64,000 nucleotides of DNA, from the NCBI RefSeq assembly GCF_014164785.1, contig NZ_JACJFN010000001.1, positions 930,001-994,000 on the forward strand, given 5' to 3'. Position 1 is the first letter of the stretch. Every line of letters begins with the position of its first letter. Below the pieces are notes generated by a model that was not told the DNA's origin, ran no database searches, and worked only from the letters and a program-made list of their open reading frames with translations. Source of the DNA: Aquipseudomonas guryensis. GTDB taxonomy: Bacteria; Pseudomonadota; Gammaproteobacteria; Pseudomonadales; Pseudomonadaceae. The position numbers were made by a program, and so were the translations under genes. This document shows, piece after piece, positions 9,159 to 18,056 of the stretch.

Positions 9159-10127
9159 TTACAGACCCAGTTCCTTCATGGTCTTCTCGACCACTTTGAG
9201 CGGCAGCGGGATGTAGCCGTCTTTCACGACAACTTCCTGGCCCTGCTTGGACAGCACCAGCTTGACGAACTCGGCGTCCAGCGGGCTCAGCGGCTTGTTC
9301 GGCGCCTTGTTCACGTACACGTAGAAGAAGCGCGCCAGGGGGAACTTGCCAGCCAGGGCGTTGGCTTCGTTGGCATCAAAGGCTTCGCCGCCTTTCTTCG
9401 ACAGCGGCACGGTCTTCACGCTGGAAGTCTTGTAGCCGATGCCCGAGTAACCGATGGCGTTGATGGTGCTGGAGATCGACTGCACCACGGAAGCCGAACC
9501 CGGCTGCTCGTTGACGTTAGCCTTGAAGTCGCCTTTGCACAGGGCTTCTTCCTTGAAGTAACCGTAGGTGCCGGATACCGAGTTACGGCCGAACAGCTGA
9601 ATCGGCTTGGCCGCCCACTCGCCAGTCATGCCCAGGTCGCCCCAGGTTTTGATATCGGTAGCGCCGCCACACAGACGGGTGCTGGAGAAGATCGCGTCAA
9701 CCTGAGCCATGTCCAGGGACTTGATCGGGTTGTCCTTGTGCACGAACACCGCCAGGGCATCGATGGCCACCGGTACGGCAGTCGGCTTATAACCGTATTT
9801 CTCTTCGAACGCCTGGATCTCGACATCCTTCATTGCACGGCTCATCGGGCCCATGCTGGCGGTGCCTTCAGTCAGAGCGGGCGGCGCGGTGGAGGAACCG
9901 GCGGCCTGGATCTGGATGTTGACGTTCGGGTATTCCTTTTTGAACTCTTCGGCCCACAGGGTCATCAGGTTGGCCAGGGAGTCGGAACCGACGCTGGACA
10001 GGTTGCCCGATACGCCGGAAGTCTTGGTGTAGCTCGGCAGAGCCGGATCAACAGCGGCAACCGCAGTGGCAGTGGTTACGCCAGCGGCGACGAAAGTCAT
10101 GGCCGCCATCAAACGCTTCAGTTTCAT
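9159..10127 (-). CDS. pstS: phosphate-binding protein PstS
   Basis: Periplasmic high-affinity phosphate-binding component of PstSCAB. The ATG at 10127 is preferred: AGGAGC lies a few bases upstream and it yields a signal peptide ([24 protein letters not shown]). Phosphate-binding loops of the PstS/DING type are visible: GSDSLANLM near the start, [20 protein letters not shown], and the [18 protein letters not shown] segment. About 322 residues, the normal size. The longer frame to 10169 only adds untranslated leader. It is first in the pst block, with its own candidate Pho box and a terminator behind it. Confidence 0.95.
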   Translation of the reverse strand: MKLKRLMAAMTFVAAGVTTATAVAAVDPALPSYTKTSGVSGNLSSVGSDSLANLMTLWAEEFKKEYPNVNIQIQAAGSSTAPPALTEGTASMGPMSRAMKDVEIQAFEEKYGYKPTAVPVAIDALAVFVHKDNPIKSLDMAQVDAIFSSTRLCGGATDIKTWGDLGMTGEWAAKPIQLFGRNSVSGTYGYFKEEALCKGDFKANVNEQPGSASVVQSISSTINAIGYSGIGYKTSSVKTVPLSKKGGEAFDANEANALAGKFPLARFFYVYVNKAPNKPLSPLDAEFVKLVLSKQGQEVVVKDGYIPLPLKVVEKTMKELGL

Positions 10128-10195
10128 GCCTTGCTCCTGGAAAACTAGTGTTGGTTTGAACGGGGCCAAGTATCTGCAGGCCGCATGAACACTCT

Positions 10196-10213
10196 ATGAA
10201 TGGATTGTGACAA
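10196..10213 (-). promoter_or_regulatory. candidate Pho box upstream of pstS
   Basis: The minus strand reads TTGTCACAATCCATTCAT: TTGTCAC and CATTCAT units 4 bp apart. The first unit is a good match to the PhoB half-site, the second matches 5 of 7. It is about 70 bp upstream of the pstS start and weaker than the box before pstC. Confidence 0.55.
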
Positions 10214-10238
10214 TTAGATTAAAGCGCGGAAAAAACTA

Positions 10239-10262
10239 AAAAGGCCTGCAAGCAGGCCTTTT
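10239..10262 (-). terminator. intrinsic terminator after the MFS transporter gene
   Basis: AAAAGGCCTGC-AA-GCAGGCCTTTT is a self-complementary hairpin flanked by A and T runs on either side. It ends the leftward MFS gene and insulates the pstS promoter from it; the symmetry would allow termination in both directions. Confidence 0.85.
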
Positions 10263-10295
10263 CGATCACTGGCACGCCCTACCCAGGCTAAAACT

Positions 10296-11600
10296 TCAGC
10301 CGGCAACCGCCTGTGGCTGGCGCTGCCAAAGCCAGCCACCGATCAGGATGAACAGCAGGCACAGGGCGCCAACATAGTAGGCCGGGCCCAGCGGGCTCCA
10401 CTTGAGCAGCAGGCTGACCAAGATCGGCGTCAGCCCGCCGAAGATGGCGTAGGCCAGGTTGTAGGAGAACGACAGCCCGGAGAAACGCACCAGCGCCGGG
10501 AAAGCGCGAACCATCACCAGCGGAATCGCGCCGATCATGCCCACGCACAGGCCAGCCAGGGCATACAGCGGCAGCAGTAGCTCGGGGTGGCTGGCCAGGC
10601 TGTTGTAGAAGGTCCAGGAGCTGAGCAGCAGCAACAGGCCACCGCCGACGAACACACGCCCGGCGCCGAGGCGATCCGCTAGCCAACCGGCCAGGATGCA
10701 GCCGATGCTCAGGCAGACGATGGCCAGGCTGTTGGCCTGCAGCGCCTCGGCCGGCTTGAAGCCATGCAGGGTCTGCAGCAGGGTCGGGGTCATCAGGATC
10801 ACCACGACTATGCCGGCCGACAGCACCCAGGTCAGCAGCATGCACAGGATCACCGCCGGGCGATGCTCACGCACCACGGTCTTCAGCGGCAGCTCGGCGG
10901 CCAGGGTCTGGCGCAGCTGCATTTCGGCGAACACCGGGGTCTCGTGCAGCCAGCGACGCAGGTACATGGCAATCAGCCCGAACAGGCCACCGACCAGAAA
11001 CGGAATGCGCCAGGCATAGGCCGTGAGTTCCTCTGGCGTGAACACCCGGTTGATCAGGCTGGCGGTCAGCGAACCGAGCAAAATGCCCACGGTCAGCCCG
11101 GCGGTTAGGGTGCTGCAGGCGAAGCCGATATGCCGCGGCGGCACATGTTCGGCGACGAACACCCAAGCCCCCGGCACCTCGCCGCCAATCGCCGCGCCCT
11201 GCACCACACGCAGCACCAGCAGCGCCAGCGGCGCCCAGATGCCGATCTGCGCATAGGTCGGCAGCAGCCCCATGAGCAGGGTCGGCACGGCCATCAGGAA
11301 GATGCTCAGGGTGAACATGCGCTTGCGCCCGAGCAGATCGCCGAAGTGCGCCAGGACGATGCCGCCCAGCGGCCGCGCCAGGTAGCCGGCAGCGAAAATG
11401 CCGAAGGTCTGCAGCTGGCGCAGCCACTCAGGCATGTCGGCGGGGAAGAACAGCTTGCTGAGCACCGCCGTGAAGAACACGAAGATGATGAAGTCGTAGA
11501 ACTCCAGCGCGCCGCCGAGGGCGGACAGCGACAGGGTCTTGTAATCGCTACGGTTCAACGGGCGCGCCGCGGGCGCAGCGCTGGGGGGCACGGAAGACAT
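10296..11600 (-). CDS. MFS transporter, metabolite:H+ symporter (MHS) family
   Basis: Twelve-helix inner-membrane secondary transporter of the ProP/KgtP-like MHS family. It shows the N-terminal signature SALGGALEFYDFIIFVFF, the loop 2-3 motif HFGDLLGRKRMF and the VQGAAIGGEVPGAWVFVAEH segment typical of this family. 434 residues is the usual length. Substrates of MHS members are usually small organic acids, compatible solutes or aromatic acids; nothing here fixes which. It is monocistronic, lies upstream of pstS and is divergent from the thioesterase gene. Confidence 0.9.
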   Translation of the reverse strand: MSSVPPSAAPAARPLNRSDYKTLSLSALGGALEFYDFIIFVFFTAVLSKLFFPADMPEWLRQLQTFGIFAAGYLARPLGGIVLAHFGDLLGRKRMFTLSIFLMAVPTLLMGLLPTYAQIGIWAPLALLVLRVVQGAAIGGEVPGAWVFVAEHVPPRHIGFACSTLTAGLTVGILLGSLTASLINRVFTPEELTAYAWRIPFLVGGLFGLIAMYLRRWLHETPVFAEMQLRQTLAAELPLKTVVREHRPAVILCMLLTWVLSAGIVVVILMTPTLLQTLHGFKPAEALQANSLAIVCLSIGCILAGWLADRLGAGRVFVGGGLLLLLSSWTFYNSLASHPELLLPLYALAGLCVGMIGAIPLVMVRAFPALVRFSGLSFSYNLAYAIFGGLTPILVSLLLKWSPLGPAYYVGALCLLFILIGGWLWQRQPQAVAG

Positions 11601-11866
11601 GGTCGACAGCTTCTTTTATAAGAGTAGGGATGGCTGGCGCTGATGGCAGCCGCCGCACGATAGCAAATTGCATCGCAGGCCGGCAGCCGTGCCAGCCCAC
11701 AAATGCAGAACCGGGCGGTCGTCGCCTGACGCGCCGCCCGATATACTGCGCGCGCGGCCCGCTGGGCCACGGGGGATTGTGCCAAGCCTTGGCCGTCGGC
11801 AAAGTCTTGGCAGAACCTCCCACACCACTCCAAACATAAGAAAATCGGCACCGGGGCCCCACCACC

Positions 11867-12271
11867 ATGATCGAGCTCGAACAGGAAGATCCCATACCGC
11901 AAGGCGATCTGGCCCTGCAGCTGACCGCGCTACCGCGCGAAACCAACGGTTTCGGCGATATCTTCGGCGGCTGGCTGGTGTCGCAGATGGACCTGGCCGG
12001 CACCGCCATGGCCAGCAAGGTCGCCGGCGGCCGAGTGGCCACCGTGGCCATCGACCGCATGGCCTTCCTGGTGCCGGTGGCGGTCGGGGCGCAGCTGTCC
12101 TTCTATACCCAGGCCCTGGAAATCGGCCGCAGCTCGATCCAGATGCTGGTCGAGGTGTGGAGCGACGACCCGCTGTCCAGCGAGTGGCGCAAAGTCACCG
12201 AGGCGGTGTTCGTCTTCGTCGCCATCGACGGCAGCGGCCGCACTCGCCCGGTACCGCCACGCCGCGGTTAA
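11867..12271 (+). CDS. acyl-CoA thioesterase (YciA-like hotdog fold)
   Basis: Hydrolyses acyl-CoA thioesters to free acid and CoA in the cytoplasm. The 134-residue single hotdog domain carries NGFGDIFGGWLVSQMDLAGTAMA, the YciA/BFIT pattern in which the Asp in GGWLVSQMD and the upstream Asn/Gly loop form the active site, and the VATVAIDRMAFLVPV strand. It is divergent from the MFS transporter and stands before kup. Substrate range cannot be read from sequence. Confidence 0.92.
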   Translation: MIELEQEDPIPQGDLALQLTALPRETNGFGDIFGGWLVSQMDLAGTAMASKVAGGRVATVAIDRMAFLVPVAVGAQLSFYTQALEIGRSSIQMLVEVWSDDPLSSEWRKVTEAVFVFVAIDGSGRTRPVPPRRG

Positions 12272-12278
12272 GCCCCGC

Positions 12279-12305
12279 GGGTGCGTCTGCCCTCCAGGCG
12301 CACCC
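12279..12305 (+). terminator. possible terminator hairpin after the thioesterase gene
   Basis: GGGTGCGTCTG pairs with CAGGCGCACCC (one G-T wobble) around a short CCCTC loop, starting 8 bases after the stop. There is no T-run, so termination is uncertain. Confidence 0.4.
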
Positions 12306-12430
12306 GATCCGGCGGCTTACGACCGCGACGAAATGCCCCACAGCCCGCGCTGTGGTGTCGCCGCCCATAACCTTGCCTAGACTCAGCAACTGGCGCAGCA
12401 TGCGCCGCCTCTGACTACCAAGGCCCGGCC

Positions 12431-14302
12431 ATGAGCCAATCCAGCACCAGCAAACTGAGCCTGACCGTCGCCGCGCTCGGCGTGGTCTATGGCGATATCG
12501 GCACCAGCCCGCTTTACACCCTCAAGGAAGTCTTCGCCGGCCACCATGGGGTCAACGTCGACCCGGCCGGGGTCTACGGCATCCTCTCGCTGATCTTCTG
12601 GTCGCTGATGTGGGTGGTGACGCTGAAGTACGTGCTGGTCATCCTGCGTGCCGACAACGAAGGCGAAGGTGGTGTGATGGCCCTGACCGCCCTCGCCCGC
12701 CGCGCCACTCAGGCCTATCCGCGGCTGTCGCGGCTGCTGGTACTGGCCGGCCTGGCTGGCACCGCGCTGTTCTACGGCGACAGCATGATCACCCCGGCCA
12801 TCTCGGTGCTCTCCGCGGTGGAAGGCCTGGACGTCGCCCTGCCGGGCATCGGCCACTGGGTGGTACCCATCACCGTGGCCCTGCTGATCGGCCTGTTCCT
12901 GATCCAGAAGCACGGCACCGCACGCATCGGCGTACTGTTCGGCCCGGTTATGGGCCTGTGGTTCACCACCCTCGGCGTGCTCGGCATCTACGGCATCGTC
13001 CGCCACCCGGAAGTGCTGCAAGCGCTCAACCCCTGGTGGGCAATCAACTTCTTTGTCAGCCACCCTGGCATCGGCATCACCATCCTCGCCGCCGTGGTGC
13101 TGGCGCTGACCGGGGCCGAAGCGCTGTATGCGGACATGGGCCACTTCGGCCGCAAGCCGATTGCCCGCGCCTGGTTCGCCCTGGTGCTGCCCGGCCTGGT
13201 GCTGAACTACTTCGGCCAAGGCGCCCTGCTGCTGGACAACCCGCAGGCTGCGCGCAACCCCTTCTACCTGCTGGCCCCGGGCTGGGCACTGATCCCGCTG
13301 ATCGGCCTGGCCACCCTGTCCACCATCATCGCCTCGCAGGCGGTGATCTCCGGCGCCTTCTCCCTGACCCGTCAGGCCATCCAGCTCGGCTTCGTGCCGC
13401 GCATGCACATCCAGCACACCTCCAGCGATGCCGAGGGGCAGATCTACATCGGCGTGGTCAACTGGGCGCTGATGGTCGGGGTGATCCTGCTGGTGATCGG
13501 CTTCGAAAGCTCCGGCGCCCTGGCCGCCGCCTACGGCGTGGCCGTGACCGGCACCATGCTGATCGACACCCTGCTGATCGCCGCCGTCGCCCTGCTGCTC
13601 TGGAAAAGCCCGCGCTGGCTGGCGATCCCCCTGCTGCTGTGCTTCCTGGTGGTCGACACACTGTTCTTCGCCGCCAACATTCCCAAGATTCTCCAGGGCG
13701 GCGCATTCCCGGTTATCGCCGGGATCGCCCTGTTCATGCTCATGACCACCTGGAAGCGCGGCCGCGAGCTGCTGGTCGATCGCCTCGACGAAACCGCCAT
13801 GCCGCTGCCGGTGTTCGTCTCCAGCATCGCCATCCAGCCGCCGCACCGGGTGCGCGGCACCGCCGTATTCCTCTGCGCCCGCGCCGATGCGGTACCGCAT
13901 GCGCTGCTGCACAACCTGCTGCACAACCAGGTGCTGCACCAGCAGATCGTCATGCTCACAGTGGCCATCGCCGACCATCCGCATGTACCGCTGGCCAAGC
14001 GTTTTGAAGTCGATAGCTTCGGTGAGGGTTTCTATCGGGTGGTCCTGCATTTCGGCTACATGGACGAGCCCAACGTGCCGGCAGCACTGGAAAAGAACCC
14101 CCACGACTTCATCGACTTCACCCCGTTGAGCACCACCTACTTCCTCAGCCGCGAAACCATCATCCCGACCAAGCGCATCGGCATGATGGCCTGGCGCGAG
14201 TCGCTGTTCGCCTTCCTGTTGAAGAATGCCAACAGCAACCTGCGCTACTTCCAGCTACCGACCAACCGGGTGATCGAGCTGGGCACACAGGTCGAGATCT
14301 AA
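12431..14302 (+). CDS. kup: low-affinity potassium transporter Kup
   Basis: Inner-membrane K+:H+ symporter of the KUP/HAK/KT family. The N-terminal family signature [19 protein letters not shown] is intact, followed by about 12 hydrophobic helices to residue ~430 and a roughly 190-residue cytoplasmic C-terminal domain (from about [13 protein letters not shown]). The length of 623 residues is normal. It uses the ATG at 12431, 160 bp after the thioesterase gene, with no overlap. The large frame on the opposite strand is a shadow of strong GC third-position bias. Confidence 0.97.
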   Translation: MSQSSTSKLSLTVAALGVVYGDIGTSPLYTLKEVFAGHHGVNVDPAGVYGILSLIFWSLMWVVTLKYVLVILRADNEGEGGVMALTALARRATQAYPRLSRLLVLAGLAGTALFYGDSMITPAISVLSAVEGLDVALPGIGHWVVPITVALLIGLFLIQKHGTARIGVLFGPVMGLWFTTLGVLGIYGIVRHPEVLQALNPWWAINFFVSHPGIGITILAAVVLALTGAEALYADMGHFGRKPIARAWFALVLPGLVLNYFGQGALLLDNPQAARNPFYLLAPGWALIPLIGLATLSTIIASQAVISGAFSLTRQAIQLGFVPRMHIQHTSSDAEGQIYIGVVNWALMVGVILLVIGFESSGALAAAYGVAVTGTMLIDTLLIAAVALLLWKSPRWLAIPLLLCFLVVDTLFFAANIPKILQGGAFPVIAGIALFMLMTTWKRGRELLVDRLDETAMPLPVFVSSIAIQPPHRVRGTAVFLCARADAVPHALLHNLLHNQVLHQQIVMLTVAIADHPHVPLAKRFEVDSFGEGFYRVVLHFGYMDEPNVPAALEKNPHDFIDFTPLSTTYFLSRETIIPTKRIGMMAWRESLFAFLLKNANSNLRYFQLPTNRVIELGTQVEI

Positions 14303-14400
14303 GCACCGGGCCGACTCCCCTGGAGTGGACCCGGCGCTCCGGCACTGGCCTTTCACCGGGGTCTGCGGTACATCTCTGTTTTTAGCGTGCGGATGCCCAG

Positions 14401-15306
14401 ATGAGCGCTCTTCCCCCTAGCGTCGAACGGATCGAACTGGATGAACTGGTGTGCTGGCGTGTGCAGGTCGGCGACGGCACCCTGCTGGTCGCCCAGCAGG
14501 GCGCGCAGATCCTGCATTACCAGCAAGGCACACAAGCGCCGATCATCTGGCTCAGCGAGCAGGCCCGCTACCAGCGTGGCCAGTCGGTACGTGGCGGCGC
14601 ACCGGTGTGCTGGCCCTGGTTCGGCGGCCTGACGCGCAATCCAGCGGCGGTGCAGGCCATGCACAGCAACCCGGCCAGCGCGCCAGCCCATGGCAATGTG
14701 CGCGGCCTCGACTGGCAGCTGCTGGGCATCGACCAGCACGACGGCGCCGTAACCCTGCAATTCGCCTTCGACAGCCGCAAGCATCCACTGCCGGACTGGC
14801 CGCATGCGGCCGAACTGCAACTGGATATACGCCTGGATCAGCAGCTGCACCTGGAACTGCGCAGCCGTAACCTGGGCACTCAGCCACTGGTGCTGAGCCA
14901 AGCGCTGCACACCTACTTCGCCGTCAGCGATATCCGCGATGTCCGCGTGCACGGCCTGGACGGCTGCCGCTATATCGAAACCCTGGAAGACTGGCAGGAG
15001 CGCCAGCAACAGGGCGCGCTGGGCTTTACCGGCGAGACCGATCGCATCTACCTGGACACGCCGACGCGGCTGAGCATCGTCGATCCGGGCTGGCAACGGC
15101 GCATCCTTCTGGATGCCCGGGGCTCACGCTCGGCCGTGCTGTGGAATCCGTGGATCGACAAGGCCAAACGCCTCTCGCAGTTCGCCGAAGACGCCTGGCA
15201 GCGCATGCTGTGCATCGAAACCGCGAATATCTGGGACGACTGCGTGACGCTGGCGCCAGGCGCCAGCCACAGTCTGTGCCTGAGCCTGAGCAGCGAACCC
15301 CTTTAG
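14401..15306 (+). CDS. D-hexose-6-phosphate mutarotase (aldose 1-epimerase family)
   Basis: YeaD-like enzyme interconverting the anomers of glucose 6-phosphate and related sugar phosphates. The galactose-mutarotase-like beta-sandwich is recognisable from QQGAQILHYQ, SVRGGAPVCWPWFG, the catalytic-His region QALHTYFAVSDI and the late WNPWIDKAKRLSQFAEDAWQRMLCIETAN block, which is characteristic of the subfamily. 301 residues, as expected. It is on the same strand as kup and 98 bp after it. It is not next to sugar catabolic genes; zwf is 32 kb away. Confidence 0.92.
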   Translation: MSALPPSVERIELDELVCWRVQVGDGTLLVAQQGAQILHYQQGTQAPIIWLSEQARYQRGQSVRGGAPVCWPWFGGLTRNPAAVQAMHSNPASAPAHGNVRGLDWQLLGIDQHDGAVTLQFAFDSRKHPLPDWPHAAELQLDIRLDQQLHLELRSRNLGTQPLVLSQALHTYFAVSDIRDVRVHGLDGCRYIETLEDWQERQQQGALGFTGETDRIYLDTPTRLSIVDPGWQRRILLDARGSRSAVLWNPWIDKAKRLSQFAEDAWQRMLCIETANIWDDCVTLAPGASHSLCLSLSSEPL

Positions 15307-15373
15307 GGTGGGTGAAACCCGCGCAGCTCGACGCGGGTTGTACCGCTCTAGCGTGACGTGACGCCGAGCGGCG

Positions 15374-15907
15374 TCACAGATCAGCCTCTTCCACCACCCG
15401 CACCGAACTGGCCTTAAGGGCATAGGCCGCATCGGCCAGGTCATTGCTGACCGTCTCAATCTGCAGCGGCCCCTCGACCCACAGCGGGGCATAGATGTCT
15501 TCGAGCAGGATGCCCTTGGGGTAGCGCACCAGCACGATCTGGTTCGGCGGCGGTGGCGGCACATGGATGCAGGCGCCAGGGTACGGCACCAGGAAGAACA
15601 GCGTGCTGCGGCCCTCGGCGTCACTTTCCAGGGGCACCGGATAGCCGCCCAGGCGCACCGTCTTGCCATTCAGATGGGCCACGGTCTTGCTCGAATACAT
15701 CACCGCCGGCAGATCACTCTTCTGCTGCTTGAGGCCGCCTTGCTGCCCGAAAGTACCAGCCGACTCCGGAGTCTCGTGGCTGATTTCCGGCATGGCTTCG
15801 AGGGCCAGCTGGTCCTCGCGCGGCATCAGTTCCAGCCAGTCGGTTTCCCGTGGTTCGGCATGCGCCAGCAACGGTATTAAGAGCAGGGCAAGCAGTAGTC
15901 GGCGCAT
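15374..15907 (-). CDS. DUF3299 domain periplasmic protein
   Basis: Short exported protein of unknown function. A signal peptide (MRRLLLALLLIPLLAHA) precedes an acidic region and then the DUF3299 pattern: VRLGGYPVPLESDAEGRSTLFFLVPYPGACIHVPPPPPNQIV. The Cys in GACIHVPPPP is family-conserved. About 177 residues. Some homologues are annotated near lipoprotein export or metal-handling genes, but nothing at this locus supports a role. It converges with the mutarotase gene (67 bp apart). Confidence 0.8.
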   Translation of the reverse strand: MRRLLLALLLIPLLAHAEPRETDWLELMPREDQLALEAMPEISHETPESAGTFGQQGGLKQQKSDLPAVMYSSKTVAHLNGKTVRLGGYPVPLESDAEGRSTLFFLVPYPGACIHVPPPPPNQIVLVRYPKGILLEDIYAPLWVEGPLQIETVSNDLADAAYALKASSVRVVEEADL

Positions 15908-15982
15908 GAGGGTTCCCGGTATGAAGGTAAGCGGTAGACCGGTGACGGGACGGCGAAGTTTCCGCCGCCCCGCCGGCCTCAG

Positions 15983-16153
15983 AACCTGTTTACGATCTCG
16001 CGAGCTAGAGCCAGGCTAGGCTAGGCGCTACGCCAGTAACAGCCTCCGGCTGGTCAAAACAGGCGAGGAAGCGCAGTTTACAAGTGGTAAATGAGCATTC
16101 CGAGCCTGTTTTTAACGACGCATGGCCGACGCGCAGCAGATCGTAAACAGGTT
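15983..16153. mobile_element. MITE-like element with 16-bp terminal inverted repeats
   Basis: A 171-bp non-coding element starts AACCTGTTTACGATCT and ends with its exact reverse complement AGATCGTAAACAGGTT. CTCAG flanks it on both sides (15978-15982 and 16154-16158), as expected of a 5-bp target-site duplication. The right-hand CTCAG includes the purK stop codon. No transposase is present, so mobilisation would have to be in trans. Confidence 0.6.
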
Positions 16154-16154
16154 C

Positions 16155-17237
16155 TCAGGCGTTGATCAGCGCTTCGACTTCGGCAATACGAGCCTTGAGC
16201 GTGGCCATGTCCTTGCTGCGCAGGGTGGCGTGGCCGACCTTGCGTCCGGCCTTGAAGGCCTTGCCGTAGTGGTGCAGGTGGCAATCGGCAATCGCCGCGA
16301 CCTTGCTCACATCCGGCACGCTGCCGAGGAAGTTGAGCATGGCGCTCTCGCCGACCTTGGCCGTGGAGCCCAGCGGCAGGCCGGTGACGGCACGCAGGTG
16401 GTTCTCGAACTGGCTGCATTCGGCGCCTTCAATGGTCCAGTGCCCGGAGTTGTGTACACGCGGGGCGATCTCGTTGGCCTTGAGGCCGCCATCGACTTCG
16501 AAGAACTCGAAGGCCAGCACGCCGACATAATCCAGCTGCTTGAGCACGCGACCGACATAGTCCTCGGCCAGCGCCTGCAACGGGTGATCGGTGCTGGCGA
16601 TGGACAGGGCCAGCACGCCGCTGTCATGACGGTTGTGCACCAGCGGGTAGAAGCGCGTCTCGCCGTCGCGACCGCGCACGGCCACCAGCGACACTTCGCC
16701 AGTGAACGGCACGAAACCTTCGAGCAGGCACGGCACGCTGCCCAGCTCGGCAAAGGCGCCGACTACGTCCTGCGCCTGGCGCAGCACCTTCTGGCCCTTA
16801 CCGTCGTAGCCCAGGGTGCGGGTCTTCAACACCGCCGGCAGGCCGATGGCGGCCACGGCGGCGTCGAGGTCGGCTTGCGACTGGATATCGGCGAAATCCG
16901 GGGTGGGGATGCCGAGGTCCTTGAACATCGACTTCTCGAACCAGCGGTCGCGGGCGATGCGCAGCGCTTCGGCGCTCGGGTACACCGGCACGAACTGGGA
17001 GAGGAAGGCCACGGTCTCGGCCGGCACGCTCTCGAACTCGAAGGTCACCAGGTCGACGTCATCCGCCAAGCGGCGCAGGTGCTCGTGGTCGTTGTAATCG
17101 CCGCGCAGGTGCTCGCCCAGGGCCTGGGAACAGGCGTCCGGCGCCGGGTCGAGAAAAGCGAAACTCATCCCCAGCGGGGTGCCCGCCAGAGCCAGCATGC
17201 GGCCCAGCTGGCCGCCACCAATGACACCGATCTTCAT
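16155..17237 (-). CDS. purK: 5-(carboxyamino)imidazole ribonucleotide synthase PurK
   Basis: ATP-grasp enzyme of purine synthesis that makes N5-CAIR from AIR, bicarbonate and ATP. The N-terminus MKIGVIGGGQLGRMLALA is the PurK nucleotide-binding start, and the ATP-grasp core (LKTRTLGYDGKGQKVL, EGFVPFTGEVSLVAVR, EIAPRVHNSGHWTIEG) is complete. 360 residues. It follows purE by 16 bp on the same strand, so the two are co-transcribed. Its stop codon lies inside the right flank of a MITE-like element. Confidence 0.97.
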   Translation of the reverse strand: MKIGVIGGGQLGRMLALAGTPLGMSFAFLDPAPDACSQALGEHLRGDYNDHEHLRRLADDVDLVTFEFESVPAETVAFLSQFVPVYPSAEALRIARDRWFEKSMFKDLGIPTPDFADIQSQADLDAAVAAIGLPAVLKTRTLGYDGKGQKVLRQAQDVVGAFAELGSVPCLLEGFVPFTGEVSLVAVRGRDGETRFYPLVHNRHDSGVLALSIASTDHPLQALAEDYVGRVLKQLDYVGVLAFEFFEVDGGLKANEIAPRVHNSGHWTIEGAECSQFENHLRAVTGLPLGSTAKVGESAMLNFLGSVPDVSKVAAIADCHLHHYGKAFKAGRKVGHATLRSKDMATLKARIAEVEALINA

Positions 17238-17253
17238 AGCTTCTGAGCCCCTA

Positions 17254-17742
17254 TCAGGAACGCGGATCCGGGTTTTCCAGCACGGCTTCGGTCTGCTCGG
17301 TACGGAACTGCTTCAGCGCCGCGTGGAACTGCGGGTGCTGGTGACCGAGGATGCTCGCCGCCAGCAATGCGGCGTTGATCGCCCCGGCCTTGCCGATGGC
17401 CAGGGTGGCGACCGGAATGCCGGCCGGCATCTGCACGATCGACAGCAGCGAGTCGACGCCCGACAGCACGGCCGACTGCACCGGCACGCCGAGAACCGGC
17501 AGGTGGGTCTTGGCCGCACACATGCCCGGCAGGTGCGCCGCGCCACCGGCACCGGCGATGATCACCTGGATGCCACGGCTGTCAGCCTGTTCGGCGTACT
17601 GGAACAGCAGGTCCGGCGTGCGGTGGGCGGAAACCACCTGCACTTCATAGGGAATGCCCAGCTTGTCCAGCATGTCTGCGGTGTGACTGAGGGTGCTCCA
17701 ATCGGACTTGGAGCCCATGATCACGCCAACCAGTGCGCTCAT
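17254..17742 (-). CDS. purE: 5-(carboxyamino)imidazole ribonucleotide mutase PurE
   Basis: Converts N5-CAIR to CAIR directly after PurK. The class I PurE motifs are present: [17 protein letters not shown] at the N-terminus, SAHRTPD, and [25 protein letters not shown]. The ATG at 17742 gives a 162-residue protein, the normal length; the frame runs upstream to 17961 but that part has no homology. A terminator-like hairpin lies 44 bp upstream in the leader. First gene of purEK. Confidence 0.97.
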   Translation of the reverse strand: MSALVGVIMGSKSDWSTLSHTADMLDKLGIPYEVQVVSAHRTPDLLFQYAEQADSRGIQVIIAGAGGAAHLPGMCAAKTHLPVLGVPVQSAVLSGVDSLLSIVQMPAGIPVATLAIGKAGAINAALLAASILGHQHPQFHAALKQFRTEQTEAVLENPDPRS

Positions 17743-18056
17743 CGTTTTGCCTCTGACTCGGGCGCCTGTCGGCGCGACAAAAACCAACAAGCCACGCATC
17801 GGGCGTGGCTTGTTATGTGCGGGCCAGACCGCATGGGGCCTGGAGGCGGCGCAGTATACCGGAAAGCGTCGGGTGTCGCGCCCCTGGGGTGACCGTTTGT
17901 CAGCGGGGGCGGTTAGGGGCTGCGGGAGTGGCACTAATACCGTCAGCCTGTACCAGTACAAGGTGATGGGCTATTTAATCACCGCAACATGCGGCACTCA
18001 GTCTTCCTGTCCAACCAATGCCGCACTGAATACCACGCACCAATACACCTGATTAC
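17743..18056. other. intergenic region upstream of purE
   Basis: Contains the purE leader with one strong hairpin (17786-17814) and then grades, from about 17970, into the AT-rich DNA that carries the neighbouring orphan gene. No further gene is seen. Confidence 0.6.
17786..17814 (-). terminator. terminator-like hairpin in the purE 5' leader
   Basis: AACAAGCCACGC and GCGTGGCTTGTT form a perfect 12-bp stem with a 5-nt loop. On the minus strand it is followed by GGTTTTTGTC. The position, about 44 bp upstream of the purE ATG, makes it either an attenuator of purEK or the leftover terminator of a lost upstream gene. Confidence 0.6.

Noticed and set aside
12383..14104. 573-residue open frame opposite kup
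   Set aside because: Antisense shadow of the kup reading frame caused by strong third-position GC bias; composition is low-complexity His/Gln/Gly.
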